Shown: one piece after another, positions 63,346 through 64,000 of the stretch
Position numbering within the stretch: position 1 is the stretch's first letter
Layout: each line of letters opens with the position of its first letter
NCBI GenBank assembly: GCA_949987565.1
Contig: OX465104.1
Coordinates: 14,735,789 to 14,799,788, forward strand
Length of the DNA: 64,000 nucleotides
Source: Luidia sarsii
Lineage: Eukaryota > Echinodermata > Asteroidea > Paxillosida > Luidiidae
Reading direction: 5' to 3'
Translations under genes and position numbers: made by a program
Notes under the pieces: model-generated
The model's database searches: none
Told to the model about the DNA's origin: nothing
What the model saw: only the letters and a program-made list of their open reading frames with translations

Positions 63346-63744
63346 CAATGCAGGCACTGCCTCTATACACTGGTCCCTAAATAAAAACCTTCTTTCCAAC
63401 ATTTCACCAGATGTGCTTCCTGGTATGCCCCTGAACCAAACCACTGATGTACATGTAGGCACCTGTGTTGGCTACGCTATCCTAGCTAACATTTACAGTA
63501 CATGTACATACGTGTATAATGCACAACCTCCTATCTCAGGGGAATGAAGAATTCCCAATTCTGTTTTTAAATTGTCAAAAAAGAACCACTTTCCAGAAGC
63601 ATTTTCATGAACTGCCAAACAAGTCTATCCATGCAGCAGAAAACATGTACATTATTTTGCAAATCACACTTTGAAAGTTAGTACTAGTAGTAAAATGTGT
63701 TGAAATTTATTTTTTGTTAATTGAGATATCTTAAAATCATCATA

Positions 63745-63840
63745 GGCCTAACGTTTCGATCCTAGCGGGAGGGACCTTTCTCAATATATTTTTGTGATTT
63801 GCATTTTAGTGATTTAAGTCAGTGAGCAGTATGCAACTTT
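63745..63840 (+). repeat. Solo Penelope-type terminal sequence
   Basis: CCTAACGTTTCGATCCTAGC, GGACCTTTCTCAA, then the outer arm GATTTGCATTTTAGTGATTT and AGTCAGTGAGCAGT. Paired ends in which the right half has lost its core. Confidence 0.7.
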
Positions 63841-64000
63841 TTTTATGGGGGTAATTTCATAAAACAAGTCTCCAATTAACTTGTGACATTATGGAGTCCC
63901 CACTTACACATGAAACCATTCAGCTTTCATGTAAGCAATATCATAACAGAATGAACCACTTTGTAGAACGGTATACATGTATGCTATACATGAACAGTAT

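Overview
This is a eukaryotic window: intron-rich genes, no operons, and a heavy load of interspersed and tandem repeats. All recognisable genes lie on the minus strand. The mix points to a marine invertebrate, most likely a deuterostome such as an echinoderm, hemichordate or lancelet. That rests on general resemblance only (a seven-EAR-repeat secreted protein, P4HB-type PDI, RhoGDI, Penelope-like and Ty3/Gypsy elements, many hAT-type MITEs, ACATGT-rich DNA), so the taxon is an inference.

Layout from left to right. Positions 1-1897 hold the 5' part of a Ty3/Gypsy retrotransposon on the minus strand (protease, gag, primer-binding site, start of the 5' LTR). It sits in or beyond an intron of the first host gene. 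Positions 2884-26155 hold the 5' part of a large minus-strand gene. I traced 18 coding exons with consistent phases (about 1,127 codons, continuing off the left edge). They encode a signal peptide, seven EAR repeats (a predicted beta-propeller), a short coiled-coil-like link, and a long series of repeats built around DG-x-[VI]-NG and G-x-Q-x-I-x-G motifs. I do not recognise the full protein. Positions 30356-44269 hold a complete P4HB/PDIA1-type protein disulfide isomerase (10 coding exons, 498 aa, two CGHC sites, C-terminal KDEL), with a perfect ER-stress element and a TATA box upstream. Positions 49509-54250 hold a complete RhoGDI coding region (5 coding exons, 197 aa). The right 10 kb is repeat-dominated and includes a 2.7-kb hAT-like element with an exact 8-bp target duplication and two nested foldbacks.

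Three repeat phenomena stand out. First, an internally deleted Penelope-like element in PDI intron 2 is bounded by inverted copies of a short sequence that recurs more than 20 times in the window, often as compact palindromes. Second, two large satellites (39-bp and 15-bp units) appear to have grown out of that Penelope terminus. Third, minisatellites tend to start at 5' splice sites: in several introns the first unit overlaps or abuts the GT donor. The long open frames inside these arrays are artefacts of unit lengths divisible by three.

The three host genes have no evident joint pathway. PDI acts in ER folding, RhoGDI in cytosolic Rho-GTPase control, and the EAR protein is probably secreted or extracellular.
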